From: Saprospiraceae bacterium
GTDB lineage: Bacteria; Bacteroidota; Bacteroidia; Chitinophagales; Saprospiraceae
Reading direction: 5' to 3'
Assembly: GCA_023300255.1 (NCBI GenBank)
Contig: JALZWC010000616.1
Span: forward strand, 1 to 6,901
DNA length: 6,901 bases
Shown here: positions 6,423 through 6,901 of the stretch, piece after piece
Position numbering within the stretch: the stretch's first letter is position 1
Layout: each line of letters begins with the position of its first letter
Notes under the pieces: generated by a model
The model's database searches: none
The model's input: only the letters and a program-made list of their open reading frames with translations
What the model was told of the DNA's origin: nothing
Made by a program: the position numbers and the translations under genes

Positions 6423-6901
6423 ATGTTAAATCACCCTCAACAGGTAGATCGTTTAATGATTAGATCCCAAGACCAAGGGCATGCGATCTCCCCCTCTGGA
6501 GGGGGCTGGGGGGAGGAATTATTAGTATGCTTTCTCTGCATCTCTTTTCTTATATTCTTTGGAGCCTGCCAATCAGATTCCACATCTAATTCAACAACAA
6601 AAAATCAAAATTCGACAGCCGAAGTATTTGAATTACTCCCACCATCTCACACCAACATCACCTTCGAAAACACCCTTGCGGAAGGCCTAAATACCAACGT
6701 CTTAATGTACGAATACTTCTACAATGGAGGCGGTGTTGCAACTGGCGATTTTAATGGAGATGGTTTTATAGACATCTACTTCACTTCCAATATGGGGACC
6801 AATCAATTATACCTCAATAATGGGAAAGGCGATTTAAAGGAGTTTCAGGAAGTGGCAAAAATAGCAGGTGTTACAGGTCGCCCAGGCCCTTGGAAAACGG
6901 G
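6423..6901 (+). CDS. VCBS/FG-GAP repeat (CRTAC1-like) lipoprotein, 5' part only
   Basis: The frame is open from ATG 6423 to the window edge (159 codons) with no stop; the family is usually around 1,000 aa or more, so most of the gene lies outside. From about residue 93 it matches the start of CRTAC1/ASPIC-UnbV-type beta-propellers common in this phylum: MYEYFYNGGGVATGDFNGDG, then FIDIYFTSN, NQLYLNNG, VAKIAGVTG and WKTG. The DFNGDGFID segment (109-117) is the calcium-binding FG-GAP motif. A hydrophobic core LLVCFLCISFLIFFGAC (33-49) ends in a lipobox with Cys49, so a lipoprotein on the envelope surface is likely. The leader before the core is unusually long (32 residues) because a C/G-rich palindrome encodes SPSGGGWGE there. 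In-frame starts are ATG 6423 and ATG 6456; none lies between the palindrome and the core. The gene follows a strong terminator and is probably transcribed separately. These proteins are often encoded near SusC/SusD pairs; their exact role is not established. Confidence 0.85.
   Translation, partial: MLNHPQQVDRLMIRSQDQGHAISPSGGGWGEELLVCFLCISFLIFFGACQSDSTSNSTTKNQNSTAEVFELLPPSHTNITFENTLAEGLNTNVLMYEYFYNGGGVATGDFNGDGFIDIYFTSNMGTNQLYLNNGKGDLKEFQEVAKIAGVTGRPGPWKT
6488..6516. repeat. C/G-rich palindromic repeat inside the lipoprotein leader
   Basis: Bases 6490-6496 (CCCCCTC) and 6499-6505 (GAGGGGG) are a perfect 7-bp inverted repeat, followed by the G-rich tail CTGGGGGGAGG to 6516. The block is strikingly G/C-rich in an AT-rich region and encodes SPSGGGWGE in the lipoprotein frame. 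From memory, near-identical C5-TCTGGAG-G5 type repeats are frequent between genes of Bacteroidota; I cannot verify this here. Its position between start codon and signal-peptide core suggests a repeat that entered the 5' end of the gene while keeping the frame open. Confidence 0.6.

Overview
The window looks like a chromosomal segment from a member of the Bacteroidota. The evidence is a classic SusC/SusD outer-membrane nutrient uptake pair, AT-rich A/T-biased leaders without Shine-Dalgarno sequences, a perfect Bacteroidota-type -7 box (TAnnTTTG) before the SusD gene, and a lipoprotein with an acidic stretch after the lipidated cysteine. The repeat-rich spacers and the CRTAC1-type neighbour fit a marine or sludge Saprospiraceae-like organism, but that finer placement is inference.

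Layout: (1) 1-582 is a non-coding, AT-rich leader. It holds a candidate operator palindrome (301-323) and a ~151-bp imperfect palindromic, MITE-like element (357-507) bracketed by a 10-bp direct repeat. (2) 583-3774 is a complete SusC/RagA TonB-dependent transporter of 1063 aa. (3) 3775-4013 is an unusually long susC-susD spacer. It carries a second, partial copy of the 357-507 repeat immediately after the susC stop, and a good promoter candidate for susD. (4) 4014-5867 is a complete SusD/RagB surface lipoprotein of 617 aa; its start is reassigned to the internal ATG at 4014. (5) 5868-6422 is a spacer without genes. It holds a tandem 14-bp repeat, a strong hairpin terminator (5969-6008), and three further palindromic repeats of different sequence. 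(6) 6423 to the window end is the 5' part of a VCBS/FG-GAP (CRTAC1-like) lipoprotein gene. Its reading frame has a C/G-rich palindromic repeat lying between the start codon and the signal-peptide core.

Function: SusC (the TonB-driven barrel) and SusD (the substrate-binding lid) together form one outer-membrane import complex. No glycoside hydrolase, peptidase, sulfatase or dedicated regulator is in the window, so the substrate cannot be named. The transporter has no N-terminal STN signalling domain, so direct control by an anti-sigma/ECF pair through the barrel is not indicated. The downstream beta-propeller lipoprotein lies beyond a strong terminator and is probably a separate transcription unit.

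The genes themselves are ordinary for the phylum, and I see no new enzymatic or defence system. What is worth a second look is the density and diversity of palindromic repeats in every spacer: one may be a small mobile element, and one has been incorporated in frame into a lipoprotein leader.
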